Shown: positions 23,121 to 30,160, counted from the first letter of the stretch. The stretch: DNA of 30,787 nucleotides from an uncultured Collinsella sp. (GCA_902496335.1 CABVAO010000021.1:1-30787); one strand, 5' to 3'. Made by a program: numbers and translations. Notes: a model not told the origin generated them from the sequence alone.

Positions 23121-24059
23121 ATGACTACCGATCAGCCGATTGATGTTGCGATTATCGGCGGCGGCCCTGCGGGCTATGCTGCAGCCATTTACGCGGCGCG
23201 CGCCAACCTAACGACGACCGTGATTGAGCAGGGCATGTCGGGAGGACAGATCGCCACAACCAATGAGGTCGAGAACTATCCGGGCATTCCGCTACTGAGC
23301 GGCGCTGAACTCGGTGAGCGATTCCAACAACATGCAGAAGGCCTAGGGGCTCAGGTTGAATGGAGCATGGTGACGGGTGTCGATTACGATGCCGGCTCCA
23401 AATTGTTTACCGTTCATCACGATGTTGGTGATACGACGGCTAGGAGTGTTATCGCTTGCATGGGTGCCACGCCGCGTCCGGCAGGTTTCGCTGGCGAGGA
23501 TACGTATCGCGGTCGTGGCGTTTCGTATTGCGCGACGTGTGACGGCATGTTCTTCCGTGGCAAACAGGTCTTTGTAATCGGTGGTGGCAATTCGGCATGC
23601 GAAGAGGCACTGTTCCTGTCAGACATTGCCAGCAGTGTGACCATCGTGCTGCGCCGCGACCAGTTCCGTGCGCCTGATGGTGTTGTTCAGAAAGTACTCG
23701 AAAAGGACAATATTACAGTTAGGTACCAAACTAGTATTGTTGAACTTTCTGGTGAAGCGATGCCAACGACGATCGCCTTTAAGGACAATGCATCCGGGGA
23801 AATTCATTCCGAGTCATTTGAGCCTGGCTCGTTTGGCATTTTTGTCTTTGCCGGCACGCAACCCCATACCGAGCTTGTTGAGCATCTCGTCGATTTGGCG
23901 CCTGATGGCGGCATTCTAACTGATGAATCTATGGCGACCCGCACGCCAGGTTTATTTGCCGCTGGCGATATCCGTTCCAAGCGTTTACGCCAGGTTGTGA
24001 CCGCCGTTTCTGATGGAGCCATAGCGGCAACCAGTGCATACGCATTTCTTCGTGGATAA
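23121..24059 (+). CDS. trxB: Thioredoxin-disulfide reductase
   Basis: This 312-residue FAD/NADPH enzyme reduces thioredoxin. The FAD-binding IIGGGPAGYAAAIYAAR is at 11-27 and GGQIATTNEVENYPG follows. The redox pair is C137-C140 (SYCATCDGMFF), the NADPH loop is IGGGNSACEEALF, and the C-terminal GLFAAGDIRSKRLRQVVTAVSDGAIAA motif is present. ATG 23121 is preceded by GAGAGGA; an upstream in-frame start at 23046 adds a poorly conserved extension with no ribosome site. No thioredoxin gene is nearby. A hairpin terminator follows at 24104-24137. Confidence 0.93.
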   Translation: MTTDQPIDVAIIGGGPAGYAAAIYAARANLTTTVIEQGMSGGQIATTNEVENYPGIPLLSGAELGERFQQHAEGLGAQVEWSMVTGVDYDAGSKLFTVHHDVGDTTARSVIACMGATPRPAGFAGEDTYRGRGVSYCATCDGMFFRGKQVFVIGGGNSACEEALFLSDIASSVTIVLRRDQFRAPDGVVQKVLEKDNITVRYQTSIVELSGEAMPTTIAFKDNASGEIHSESFEPGSFGIFVFAGTQPHTELVEHLVDLAPDGGILTDESMATRTPGLFAAGDIRSKRLRQVVTAVSDGAIAATSAYAFLRG

Positions 24060-24103
24060 GTACGATAATATATCTTATGTAATGTTGTTATCAATTTACT
24101 AAG

Positions 24104-24142
24104 TGGCGGGACGATGTATCAGTGCTCCGTCCCGCCAATTTT
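24104..24142 (+). terminator. Terminator after trxB
   Basis: TGGCGGGACG (24104-24113) pairs perfectly with CGTCCCGCCA (24128-24137) around a 14-base loop and is followed by ATTTTCTT. It lies 45 bases after the trxB stop, a standard intrinsic terminator. It separates trxB from the DUF1836 gene, which has its own upstream motif. Confidence 0.85.
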
Positions 24143-24149
24143 CTTGCCG

Positions 24150-24188
24150 GCTATGTGGTATGCAAAACTAGATTACGTAGAATACAAT
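24150..24188 (+). promoter_or_regulatory. Control site of the DUF1836 gene
   Basis: Bases 24150-24176 (core GTATGCAAAACTAGAT) match the site at 25824-25850 upstream of degV in 22 of 27 positions. TACAAT at 24183-24188 is a plausible -10; a -35 at 24160-24165 would fall inside the motif and is poor (ATGCAA). The site is 37 bases before the start of the regulator gene, so autoregulation is likely. Confidence 0.6.
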
Positions 24189-24212
24189 ATAAAAAATGAA
24201 CGGAGGACCTTT

Positions 24213-24824
24213 ATGAATCACGTTAAACACGTTATTCCGATGTCTGATTCGTCGGTCAGCATTAAGCCTGAGGATATTCAGCCCACTGTGCTGCCCGATG
24301 CATTTATTCAGTCCGATATCGTGCGCAAACTCAATACGTTGAGTCTGCCGCGCTATGACCAGTTGCCAAATGTGACGCTCTACCGCGACCAGGTCATTGA
24401 GTATGTTGCGCTGTGGATGGAGCCGCTGTCCATTTGCGTTGAGCAGCCCATCATTACGCCATCGATGATCAATAACTACGTAAAGGTCGGCCTAGTGCCT
24501 GCTCCGGTCAAAAAGCAATATGGCCGCGAGCAGATTGCCCGCCTGATCGCTATCTGCATCTTTAAACAGGTGCTACCTATTGCTGCGGTGCAGGCACTCT
24601 TTAACATTCAGCGTTTGAGCTACGATGCCCCGACGGCCTTCGATTATGTGGTCGATCAGCTCGAGGCATCGATTCGTTCGGCGTTTTCCGTCGAGCAGAC
24701 GCCGGTTCCCGATACGGCGCATCAGGTAACGCGTGAGTCGCTGCTTGTGCGCAGCGCGGTTTCCTCCTTCGTTTCGAAGGCGTACCTGATGAGCTATCTC
24801 AAGTTCAACGGGTTTAATAGCTAG
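24213..24824 (+). CDS. DUF1836 domain regulator
   Basis: This 203-residue protein contains a DUF1836 domain, a family with a MerR-like winged-helix core. Visible features are PRYDQLPNVTLYRDQVIEYV, then ITPSMINNYVKVGLVPAPVKKQYGREQIARLIAICIFKQVLP in the manner of MerR helix-turn-helix proteins. The remainder is helical and probably dimerises. No ligand-binding cysteines are evident. GGAGG precedes ATG 24213; the longer open frame back to 24114 runs through the trxB terminator and is rejected. The gene ends convergently with degV at a shared terminator. Target genes are not known, but the matching upstream motif suggests degV and itself. Confidence 0.8.
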   Translation: MNHVKHVIPMSDSSVSIKPEDIQPTVLPDAFIQSDIVRKLNTLSLPRYDQLPNVTLYRDQVIEYVALWMEPLSICVEQPIITPSMINNYVKVGLVPAPVKKQYGREQIARLIAICIFKQVLPIAAVQALFNIQRLSYDAPTAFDYVVDQLEASIRSAFSVEQTPVPDTAHQVTRESLLVRSAVSSFVSKAYLMSYLKFNGFNS

Positions 24825-24836
24825 TCGACGTATAAA

Positions 24837-24882
24837 ACGGGCGGGATAAAGAGGCATCTGTCGCTTTATCCCCCCCGTAATT
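24837..24882. terminator. Convergent terminator between DUF1836 and degV genes
   Basis: A 15-base stem (24837-24851 with 24864-24878, one C-C mismatch) encloses a 12-base loop and is followed by AATTTT. On the minus strand the stem is also followed by TTTTATACG. It sits 12 bases after the DUF1836 stop and 19 before the degV stop, so it serves both genes. Confidence 0.85.
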
Positions 24883-24897
24883 TTGCTTGGTTGGACT

Positions 24898-25764
24898 TTA
24901 TTTGCCCGAAGCTACGCCCATGCCGTAGCCGATGATCAGGCCGTGCATCTCGGCGTAATAGGAATCCAGGCCGTTGCAGGGCATGATGATGGTCTTGGAG
25001 CCGGGCCAATGCTCGACTATGCGGTCAGTAAGCGCCCGGGCTCCAGCTTCGTTCTCAACGTGATCGATGATGACCTCGCCGCCCGTAAAACCCTCGGCTT
25101 CCATGGTGTCGATGATCTTGTTGAGCATCTTCTTTTCGCCACGCGTGTGCCCGACGAGTTCGATTTTACCGGCCTCGCTCGCCGTGCCCAAAATGCGGAT
25201 ATTGAGCTTGTTGGCAATGACGCCGGCTGCCTTAGGGATACGTCCGGCTTTGGCCAGGTTTTCGTAATTGCACAAGCTGAAGAGGATTTTGCTGTTCTGC
25301 TCAAGGCTATCGAAGTATGCGCAAGCGTCCTCGAATGAGACATCCGGATTGCTTGCAAGATAGCGGTCGAACAGCAGGAAAATGAGGTCCATTTTGCCGC
25401 CAGCTGCGCGTGAATTGACTAGATGAATCTGTCGGTCGGGCTCCTCGGCAAGAACCATATCGCGAGCAGTGGCTGCCGCGTTGTAGCTGCCCGACACACC
25501 CTCAGAGATCGGCATGCAGATGGTCTTGTCTGCCAATTTGAAGAGCTCGGCCCACTCCCCTACGCTGGGACAAGCGCTCGAAGAAGCGTTCGTCTCCGCC
25601 TGAACAGCGCAGTTGAGCTCATGAACATCGAGCGAAAGATCATCGACGAATTCACGCTCCCCCACTCGAATTTTGAGGGGCGCAAATGCAAAGGTGGTAT
25701 GGGGCGCGGTCGGTTGCCAATCGCGGAGGTTGCAGCTTGAATCGGAGATAAGTGCCCAGCTCAT
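24898..25764 (-). CDS. DegV family fatty-acid-binding protein
   Basis: This 288-residue protein is of DegV type: it binds a long-chain fatty acid and, in Firmicutes, can act as the FakB subunit of fatty acid kinase. It begins WALISDSSCNL (DegV proteins start with a D(S/T)-rich strand), carries SSACPSVGEW and the central ISEGVSGSYNAAATARDMV loop, then IHLVNSRAAGGKMDL. The C-terminal domain has KILFSLCNYENLAKAGRI and ends IIGYGMGVASGK. No FakA kinase is in the window, so a FakB role is not shown. AGAAAGGA precedes ATG 25764. A minus-strand TATAAT (plus 25794-25799) and the motif at 25824-25850 lie upstream. Confidence 0.88.
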   Translation of the reverse strand: MSWALISDSSCNLRDWQPTAPHTTFAFAPLKIRVGEREFVDDLSLDVHELNCAVQAETNASSSACPSVGEWAELFKLADKTICMPISEGVSGSYNAAATARDMVLAEEPDRQIHLVNSRAAGGKMDLIFLLFDRYLASNPDVSFEDACAYFDSLEQNSKILFSLCNYENLAKAGRIPKAAGVIANKLNIRILGTASEAGKIELVGHTRGEKKMLNKIIDTMEAEGFTGGEVIIDHVENEAGARALTDRIVEHWPGSKTIIMPCNGLDSYYAEMHGLIIGYGMGVASGK

Positions 25765-25823
25765 AGAGGGTCCTTTCTAATCGTTCCCATTCAATTATAG
25801 CCATCTTGCAGACCGATTGGGCT

Positions 25824-25850
25824 GCTATCTAGTATTCAAAACTAGATAGC
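25824..25850. promoter_or_regulatory. Operator-like inverted repeat upstream of degV
   Basis: GCTATCTAGT (25824-25833) and ACTAGATAGC (25841-25850) are perfect inverted 10-mers around ATTCAAA. The site is 60 bases upstream of the degV start and matches the DUF1836 upstream site at 22 of 27 positions. The degV -10 TATAAT is at 25794-25799 on the minus strand without a good -35, which fits a promoter that needs an activator. Confidence 0.65.
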
Positions 25851-25867
25851 GGACTGCACTAAAGGCA

Positions 25868-25905
25868 AAAGAATGGACCCCATGACTCAAAGCCACGAGG
25901 TCCAT
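25868..25905 (-). terminator. Terminator after the NlpC/P60 gene
   Basis: On the minus strand a 12-bp stem (plus 25894-25905 with 25873-25884, including some G-U pairs; outer arms ATGGACC/GGTCCAT) is followed by TCTTTTGCC. It lies 23 bases after the stop of the NlpC/P60 gene and ends the five-gene minus-strand operon that begins with the PgsA-like gene. Confidence 0.8.
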
Positions 25906-25928
25906 ATCCGTTTGCTTTATCTGAATAC

Positions 25929-27056
25929 TTAGTAGCGCACGAAAATGTAGTTGTTGTTCATGCCGGCGGCAACGGAGCTGATGATAACACCCGTGTTGTA
26001 GTCGGAAGCATGAATCATCTGACCACCACCGATGTAAATGCCGGTGTGGTACGAGTTGACAACAACGTCACCGGGCTGCGGATCGGACACACGCGTCCAG
26101 CCCATAAAAGTGCCCGTGGTGCCCAGGCGGCAATAGCGACCAGTGAGACAATAGCTAACAAAACCAGAGCAGTCGAAGCTGTTCGGGCCAATTCCGCCCC
26201 AAGAATAGGCGCAACCAAGTTTGCTGTATGCACGCGAGACAACAGAACCGCCGTCGACGGACTGGCTCGGAGCAGAAGGCGTCGGAGCCGGAGCAGGCGT
26301 GGAGGGCTGCGGCGTCGGAGCGGGTGCCGGCGTAGGAGCCGGAGTGTTGCCGCCCTGGTTGTTGTTATTGCTGGTCTGGCCACCGTTGTTGGTGTTCTCG
26401 GTCGTACCGGCAGTCTCGTTGCTCACCGTGGCCTTCTCGGCGGTGCTGGCGTTGATGCCGGCCTGCAGCGCGGCGTTGGCCTCGGCCTCGGCGGCAAGCT
26501 CGGCCTGCAGCTGCGAATCCAAGGAGTTTACGACGTTCTGGGCTTCAGCCTGCTGGGCGTTAAGCTCATCAACCTTCTTTTGCGTGGCGGCGACGTTCTT
26601 TTCCTGCTCGGACTGCTTATCGGTGAGCTGCTGCTTAAGTTCCTTGACCTCTTGAATGGTCTGAGCCTGCTTATCGGAAACTTTGCCGTAGTAGAACAGA
26701 CGGTTGAGCATATCGCTCAGGTCATCGACACCCGTCAGAACCTGAAGCAGGCTCAGACCGCCGGTTTTGTACTCGCCGGCGACATAGGTCGAGAGCTTGG
26801 CCTGACCATCGGCGATCTCCTGCTGCTTTTGCGTGATCTCGCCAGCAGTCTGATCGAGCGCCTGCGTCTGCGTGGCGAGATCATCGTAAATCTGCTGGGT
26901 TTGGGTACCGATCTGCTCGAGCTTCGTACGAGCAGCGGCAAGGTCGGATGCGGTATCGGCGTAGGCAGGAGCCGCGAGGCCCAAGCCCAAAACACAAGCG
27001 AGGGTTGCCGTAGCAGCGCAGCGTGCCATGTTTTTGTGCGTGTTTGCTGTGCGCAT
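25929..27056 (-). CDS. Secreted NlpC/P60 peptidoglycan hydrolase
   Basis: This 375-residue secreted protein has a signal peptide (1-33, cleavage after AYA), a coiled-coil region (~36-200) with many Gln/Lys/Glu, and a Pro/Thr/Ala linker (~215-265). The NlpC/P60 peptidase domain is at 268-375. The catalytic Cys is C296 (FDCSGFVSYC), with H337 (SYHTGIYIGGG) and H349 (MIHA) as candidate His residues. Such enzymes cut D-Glu-mDAP (or equivalent) stem peptide bonds and help daughter cells separate. The layout resembles RipA/PcsB-type proteins. GGAAAGGA precedes ATG 27056. It is the last gene of the operon, and placement after division regulators supports a cell-separation role. Confidence 0.9.
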   Translation of the reverse strand: MRTANTHKNMARCAATATLACVLGLGLAAPAYADTASDLAAARTKLEQIGTQTQQIYDDLATQTQALDQTAGEITQKQQEIADGQAKLSTYVAGEYKTGGLSLLQVLTGVDDLSDMLNRLFYYGKVSDKQAQTIQEVKELKQQLTDKQSEQEKNVAATQKKVDELNAQQAEAQNVVNSLDSQLQAELAAEAEANAALQAGINASTAEKATVSNETAGTTENTNNGGQTSNNNNQGGNTPAPTPAPAPTPQPSTPAPAPTPSAPSQSVDGGSVVSRAYSKLGCAYSWGGIGPNSFDCSGFVSYCLTGRYCRLGTTGTFMGWTRVSDPQPGDVVVNSYHTGIYIGGGQMIHASDYNTGVIISSVAAGMNNNYIFVRY

Positions 27057-27088
27057 GTAGCTTCCTTTCCAGTAACTAAGGGTAACGG

Positions 27089-27619
27089 CTAGTCCACCGT
27101 CACCAGGCTAAAGAGCTCCACATCGTCATCAGACGGCGTGAGCTTCTCGCGCGGGTTGAGAAACGCAAGCTCTAGGATACAACCGTAACCGACAAGCTTT
27201 GCGCCCATATCTCGCACCAGTTTACCTGTTGCCTCGACGGTTCCGCCCGTCGCGACCAAGTCGTCCAGAATCAACACGGTATCTTTAGAGCTGATAGCGT
27301 CGGCATGGATCTCAATTGAATCGGTGCCGTACTCGAGCTCGTAGCTCTGGCTCACGGTCTCGCGCGGTAGCTTGCCCGGTTTACGTGCGGGAACAAAGCC
27401 GGCGCCAAGGGCTACAGCCACCGGTACGCCAACCATAAAGCCGCGAGCCTTGGGACCCACGACCTTGGTGATTCCCATGCCGGCAAAGTGCTCGGCGAGG
27501 GCATCGGTCATGGCTTTGAGCGCCTCGGGATTGCCAAAGAGCGGCGTGATGTCTTTAAAGATGACTCCGGGCTCGGGATAGTCGGGGATGTCGACGATTT
27601 GAGATTCGAAGTCGTACAT
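27089..27619 (-). CDS. apt: Adenine phosphoribosyltransferase
   Basis: This 176-residue purine salvage enzyme makes AMP from adenine and PRPP. It shows the Apt start IPDYPEPGVIFKDITPLFGNPEAL, the KVVGPKARGFMVGVPVA segment, FVPARKPGKLPRETVS, and the PRPP-binding loop VLILDDLVATGGT. The start at 27619 (MYDFES) has GAAAGG seven bases upstream; a TTG further up (27634) overlaps that signal and is not used. The gene lies 40 bases after the MerR-type regulator and 32 before the NlpC/P60 gene, all on one transcript. Confidence 0.95.
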   Translation of the reverse strand: MYDFESQIVDIPDYPEPGVIFKDITPLFGNPEALKAMTDALAEHFAGMGITKVVGPKARGFMVGVPVAVALGAGFVPARKPGKLPRETVSQSYELEYGTDSIEIHADAISSKDTVLILDDLVATGGTVEATGKLVRDMGAKLVGYGCILELAFLNPREKLTPSDDDVELFSLVTVD

Positions 27620-27659
27620 TGCATGACCTTTCAATGGGTTGCCGAAATTTCAGCAGCTG

Positions 27660-28538
27660 TTATTTGCCCGCGGTGGCGGTGCCGGATTGCGAAGGGGCGA
27701 CGACCTTGAGCGGCTTTACGAGAGAATCCTCGTGCGAAGCCGGCGCGGCTGTCTCTTCGTTTTTGGTCTTGGTGGACTCGGAGCGAGTGATTTCCTCATC
27801 GAGTGCATCGATGTCGGCGTCCTCGACCACGGCGTTGAGCGACTCAAAAACGCGGTTCTTGAGCAGCGCGGTGTGCACACCCTCCGTCAGGTCGTGTAGC
27901 TTCTTAAACGCACGCTCGAGCTTGGCGTCGCGCTCGTCATCGGAGGTATCCATTCCGAGCATGCTCACGAGCACCTGCTCAAACATCGAGGACTCGCGGT
28001 TGGCGGAAGACACGTACTGACGCAGGTTGCGCGGCTCGATATGGAAGCGTGACAGCTCGGAGCAGTAGCGGATGATCGGGAAATCGCGACCATCGACGAG
28101 CTCTCGATTCTGCGGGCTCTTGATGATGCGAATGAGGTCGTTCTCGGCGAGCGAGCGGATAAACGAAATCTCGACGCCCAGCATATCGGGAATGGTCTCG
28201 ATGGGATGCAGCTTTTGCTTAGTCTCCTCGGGCTCCGTCTTGAGCGGAACATCGGACTGCAAGCCCACCTCGTAAGCGAGCGTTGACAGGTCCGTGGCGT
28301 TTTCCAAGCGCTGCTTAATCACGTTGAGCGGCATGTAGCGGGTCTTCTGCAAGTGCAGGATGACCTCCAGGCGATCAACATCCTCCTTGGAGTACTGACG
28401 GTATCCCTTAGGCGTACGATGAGGGGTAATGAGCCCCTCATCCTCTAGAAATCTAATTTTTGAGTTCGAAAGATCGGGGTATGCGCCTCGAAGTAGGTTG
28501 ACGACTTGGCCGATACTCAGATAGTTGCGTTCGGCCAT
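27660..28538 (-). CDS. FtsR-like MerR-family regulator
   Basis: This 292-residue regulator starts with a MerR-type winged HTH (residues ~5-75: LSIGQVVNLLRGAYPDLSNSKIRFLEDEGLITPHRTPKGYRQYSKEDV in part). A large helical effector region (~90-215) and a low-complexity C-terminal tail follow. Actinobacteria encode a similar protein, FtsR, beside the FHA protein OdhI/GarA; FtsR activates ftsZ in Corynebacterium. Here the gene begins three bases after the FHA gene stop, the same neighbourhood, so FtsR-type function is inferred. No ligand or metal site is visible. Confidence 0.82.
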   Translation of the reverse strand: MAERNYLSIGQVVNLLRGAYPDLSNSKIRFLEDEGLITPHRTPKGYRQYSKEDVDRLEVILHLQKTRYMPLNVIKQRLENATDLSTLAYEVGLQSDVPLKTEPEETKQKLHPIETIPDMLGVEISFIRSLAENDLIRIIKSPQNRELVDGRDFPIIRYCSELSRFHIEPRNLRQYVSSANRESSMFEQVLVSMLGMDTSDDERDAKLERAFKKLHDLTEGVHTALLKNRVFESLNAVVEDADIDALDEEITRSESTKTKNEETAAPASHEDSLVKPLKVVAPSQSGTATAGK

Positions 28539-28541
28539 GCC

Positions 28542-28976
28542 CTACTCACCGGTTTCGATGCGCTCCGGCGTGCTCTCGTGGTAGATGAGCGTAAACGTAC
28601 CGATCTGCACGGAAGAACCGTCGTGCAGCGGGGCTGCATTGACGATGGCACCGTCGACCCAGGTGCCATTGAGCGAGCCTAAGTCCTCGATGCGAGCGCC
28701 GAGGCCCTCGCGGATAATGCGCGCGTGGCTGCGCGAAACGGTCATGTCATTGAGGAAGATACCGTTCGCAGGATCGCGGCCGATGGTGGTCACGTCGTCC
28801 TCGAGCTCAAAGGCGGCACCAGTCTGCGGACCCTTGACGATGGACAGAACGGGGGCGGTGATGCGCACGTTGGCCATGAGGTCGGGAACGGTGACGTCGC
28901 TTGAAGGCACGCGGAATACGCAGGTAGCGTCAGCAGTCTTATCATTCTGAGGCATATTGTTAACCATGTTGTCCAT
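28542..28976 (-). CDS. GarA/OdhI-like FHA-domain protein
   Basis: This 144-residue soluble protein has a single FHA domain (~45-135) with the usual phosphothreonine-binding set: G66-R67 (TTIGRDPANGIFL), S81 and H84 (VSRSHARI), N103 (GSLNGTWVDG). Upstream of it the short stretch DATCVFR (T18) matches the (E/D)-x-T-x-V-F-R phosphorylation site of actinobacterial GarA/OdhI (ETTSVFR). In those proteins phosphorylation by PknB/PknG makes the FHA domain bind its own tail and stops inhibition of 2-oxoglutarate dehydrogenase. The start at 28976 follows AGGGG; a longer frame to 29009 is rejected. It is followed by an FtsR-like gene. Confidence 0.85.
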   Translation of the reverse strand: MDNMVNNMPQNDKTADATCVFRVPSSDVTVPDLMANVRITAPVLSIVKGPQTGAAFELEDDVTTIGRDPANGIFLNDMTVSRSHARIIREGLGARIEDLGSLNGTWVDGAIVNAAPLHDGSSVQIGTFTLIYHESTPERIETGE

Positions 28977-29042
28977 GACAACCCCTAACTTATCGCGGAC
29001 GTGCCGCAAATTATGAACCGTACGTAATCATACCCCAACGAA

Positions 29043-29747
29043 TCAGTCTTCGATTTCAGGGTTCAGAAAGTCGATGTCCTCGTCCTCGGGATGCGTGAGA
29101 GCCTGTTTAATGGCCGCTCCGCCCTTAATGGAGTAGATGACAGCCGTGAGCATGGAGAAGATCACGCCGCCGTACACAAAGAAGATGCCGAGGGGCACCG
29201 AGCTTCCGTTGAGGCCCGGGAAGGCCGTGAGAGTTGAAGGTAAAAGTTGCAGGCCGTCAACAACGGGGAACCCGAGCAGCATGAGCGAGAATCCGGTCAT
29301 GAGCAGCGCTGTGGCAATCTTTCCGGGGAAGACAACATCGATGGGGCGACGGTGATAATGGCGCACGATAAGCGTGCCGATGCCCAGATAGATGTCGCGG
29401 CCGATAATGAGCACGCAGACCCAGATGGGCAGCTCTCCGCGAACCACCAGTCCCAGCACGCCGGTGAACAGCAGCGCACGGTCACAAATGGGATCCATGA
29501 CCTTGCCGAGCCACGAGACCGTCTTAGTCATGCGGGCGATCTGACCGTCCATCCAGTCGGTGGAGGCGGCAACGGCGTAGATAACGATGGCGATGACGCG
29601 GTTGTTATCCGTCACAAACAGGTACAGGAATACCAGGGTGAGGATCAGGCGCGTAAAGGTGATGAAATTGGAGATCGTAAAGATCTTATTCGACGGGTAA
29701 TCGGAAGTGCCGATAAGCTCCTTTTTGATCTTCTTTTTGATGCCCAC
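29043..29747 (-). CDS. Second CDP-alcohol phosphatidyltransferase (PgsA-like)
   Basis: This 234-residue membrane enzyme carries the full CDP-alcohol phosphatidyltransferase signature: DWMDGQIARM, then GKVMDPICDR with D spacing intact. Several hydrophobic helices surround it. It differs from the pgsA at 8144-8782, so it may make another phospholipid (cardiolipin-type, phosphatidylinositol-type or a second PG synthase); the product cannot be read from the sequence. The start is taken as GTG 29747 (residues MGIKKKIKKELIG), with GGGGGAG just upstream; the open frame runs back to 29882 without a ribosome signal. It heads the FHA-FtsR-apt-NlpC operon. Confidence 0.85.
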   Translation of the reverse strand: MGIKKKIKKELIGTSDYPSNKIFTISNFITFTRLILTLVFLYLFVTDNNRVIAIVIYAVAASTDWMDGQIARMTKTVSWLGKVMDPICDRALLFTGVLGLVVRGELPIWVCVLIIGRDIYLGIGTLIVRHYHRRPIDVVFPGKIATALLMTGFSLMLLGFPVVDGLQLLPSTLTAFPGLNGSSVPLGIFFVYGGVIFSMLTAVIYSIKGGAAIKQALTHPEDEDIDFLNPEIED

Positions 29748-29874
29748 AGGACTCCCCCGCTGGTTAACGACAAAACTTTCGATACTATACCCGTTCCGGC
29801 GATGTCTATCCAGCGTAAGCATAGAGAGTCCAGACATGTGGAGGGCGTTTTTAGGCGGCGGGGATTTCGCATTC

Positions 29875-29931
29875 GTGTACATCAGCCTCCAAACATGTCG
29901 AAAAATGTCGATTTCGGTGGCTGATGTACAC
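29875..29931. repeat. 13-bp inverted repeat upstream of the PgsA-like gene
   Basis: GTGTACATCAGCC (29875-29887) and GGCTGATGTACAC (29919-29931) form a perfect 13-bp inverted repeat around a 31-base loop, followed by GTTTTGATT. It lies ~130 bases upstream of the operon start and between it and the tRNA remnant. It could be a terminator for rightward transcription, or an intergenic palindromic repeat. Bases 29932-30006 beyond it show no gene. Confidence 0.55.
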
Positions 29932-30006
29932 GTTTTGATTCGGTGATTACATCGAGCGGGAACGTTGTTGCTTTAAGCAAAATAATCATGGTGATTAAAA
30001 CAAAAA

Positions 30007-30031
30007 AGGTCAGGCACTAGGTGCCTGACCT
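30007..30031 (-). terminator. tRNA-Pro terminator
   Basis: On the minus strand AGGTCAGGCAC and GTGCCTGACCT pair perfectly over 11 bp around CTA (plus 30007-30031), followed by a run of Ts (plus A run 30002-30006). It begins 9 bases after the CCA end of the tRNA-Pro remnant. It is the native intrinsic terminator of the tRNA gene and shows that this side of the junction is original chromosome. Confidence 0.9.
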
Positions 30032-30040
30032 GCAAACTTC

Positions 30041-30085
30041 TGGTCGGGACGACTGGATTCGAACCAGCGACCCCTTGACCCCCAG
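30041..30085 (-). tRNA. 3' fragment of tRNA-Pro(GGG), attachment site remnant
   Basis: Read on the minus strand, these 45 bases run from the anticodon loop (CTGGGGG, anticodon GGG) through the anticodon 3' stem TCAAG and the T arm (GCTGGTTCGAATCCAGT) to the acceptor 3' strand CGTCCCGACCA with encoded CCA. The 5' half (acceptor 5' strand CGGGACG, D arm, anticodon 5' stem) is absent from the following ~250 bases. This is what remains on the chromosome side when an element integrates into the anticodon loop region of a tRNA gene; the intact tRNA would be at the other end of the element, outside the window. Confidence 0.85.
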
Positions 30086-30107
30086 CGGGGTCAGAATGAC
30101 CCTGACC
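30076..30107. other. Integration junction (att site) core
   Basis: TGACCCC (30076-30082) and GGGGTCA (30087-30093) are inverted copies around CAGC, centred on the point where tRNA-Pro identity ends (30085). Two more TGACC copies follow at 30097 and 30103. The inverted core at the anticodon loop is the form used by tyrosine recombinases that target tRNA genes. The left part is tRNA; the right part is element sequence. Confidence 0.65.
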
Positions 30108-30129
30108 TGTGCTAATTTTGTTAAAACAC

Positions 30130-30160
30130 GCGCAGATAGCGCAAGTAGCGCATTTCCGCA
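30130..30160. repeat. GCGCA direct repeats inside the element end
   Basis: GCGCA occurs at 30130, 30139 and 30148, exactly nine bases apart, with a degenerate CCGCA at 30156. They lie 45 bases inside the attachment junction and ~185 before the integrase start. Integrase arm-type or excisionase sites typically lie here. Bases 30161-30335 beyond hold no gene; they are the integrase leader, with small GC-rich palindromes such as AGGTGGGCCCGCCT near 30290. Confidence 0.5.

Noticed and set aside
24883..25338. Plus-strand frame of 151 residues opposite degV
   Set aside because: It is antisense to the conserved DegV C-terminal domain and begins in the shared terminator region.
26010..27092. 360-residue plus-strand frame opposite the NlpC/P60 gene
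   Set aside because: The minus frame has a signal peptide, catalytic Cys/His and a ribosome site; the plus frame has none of these.
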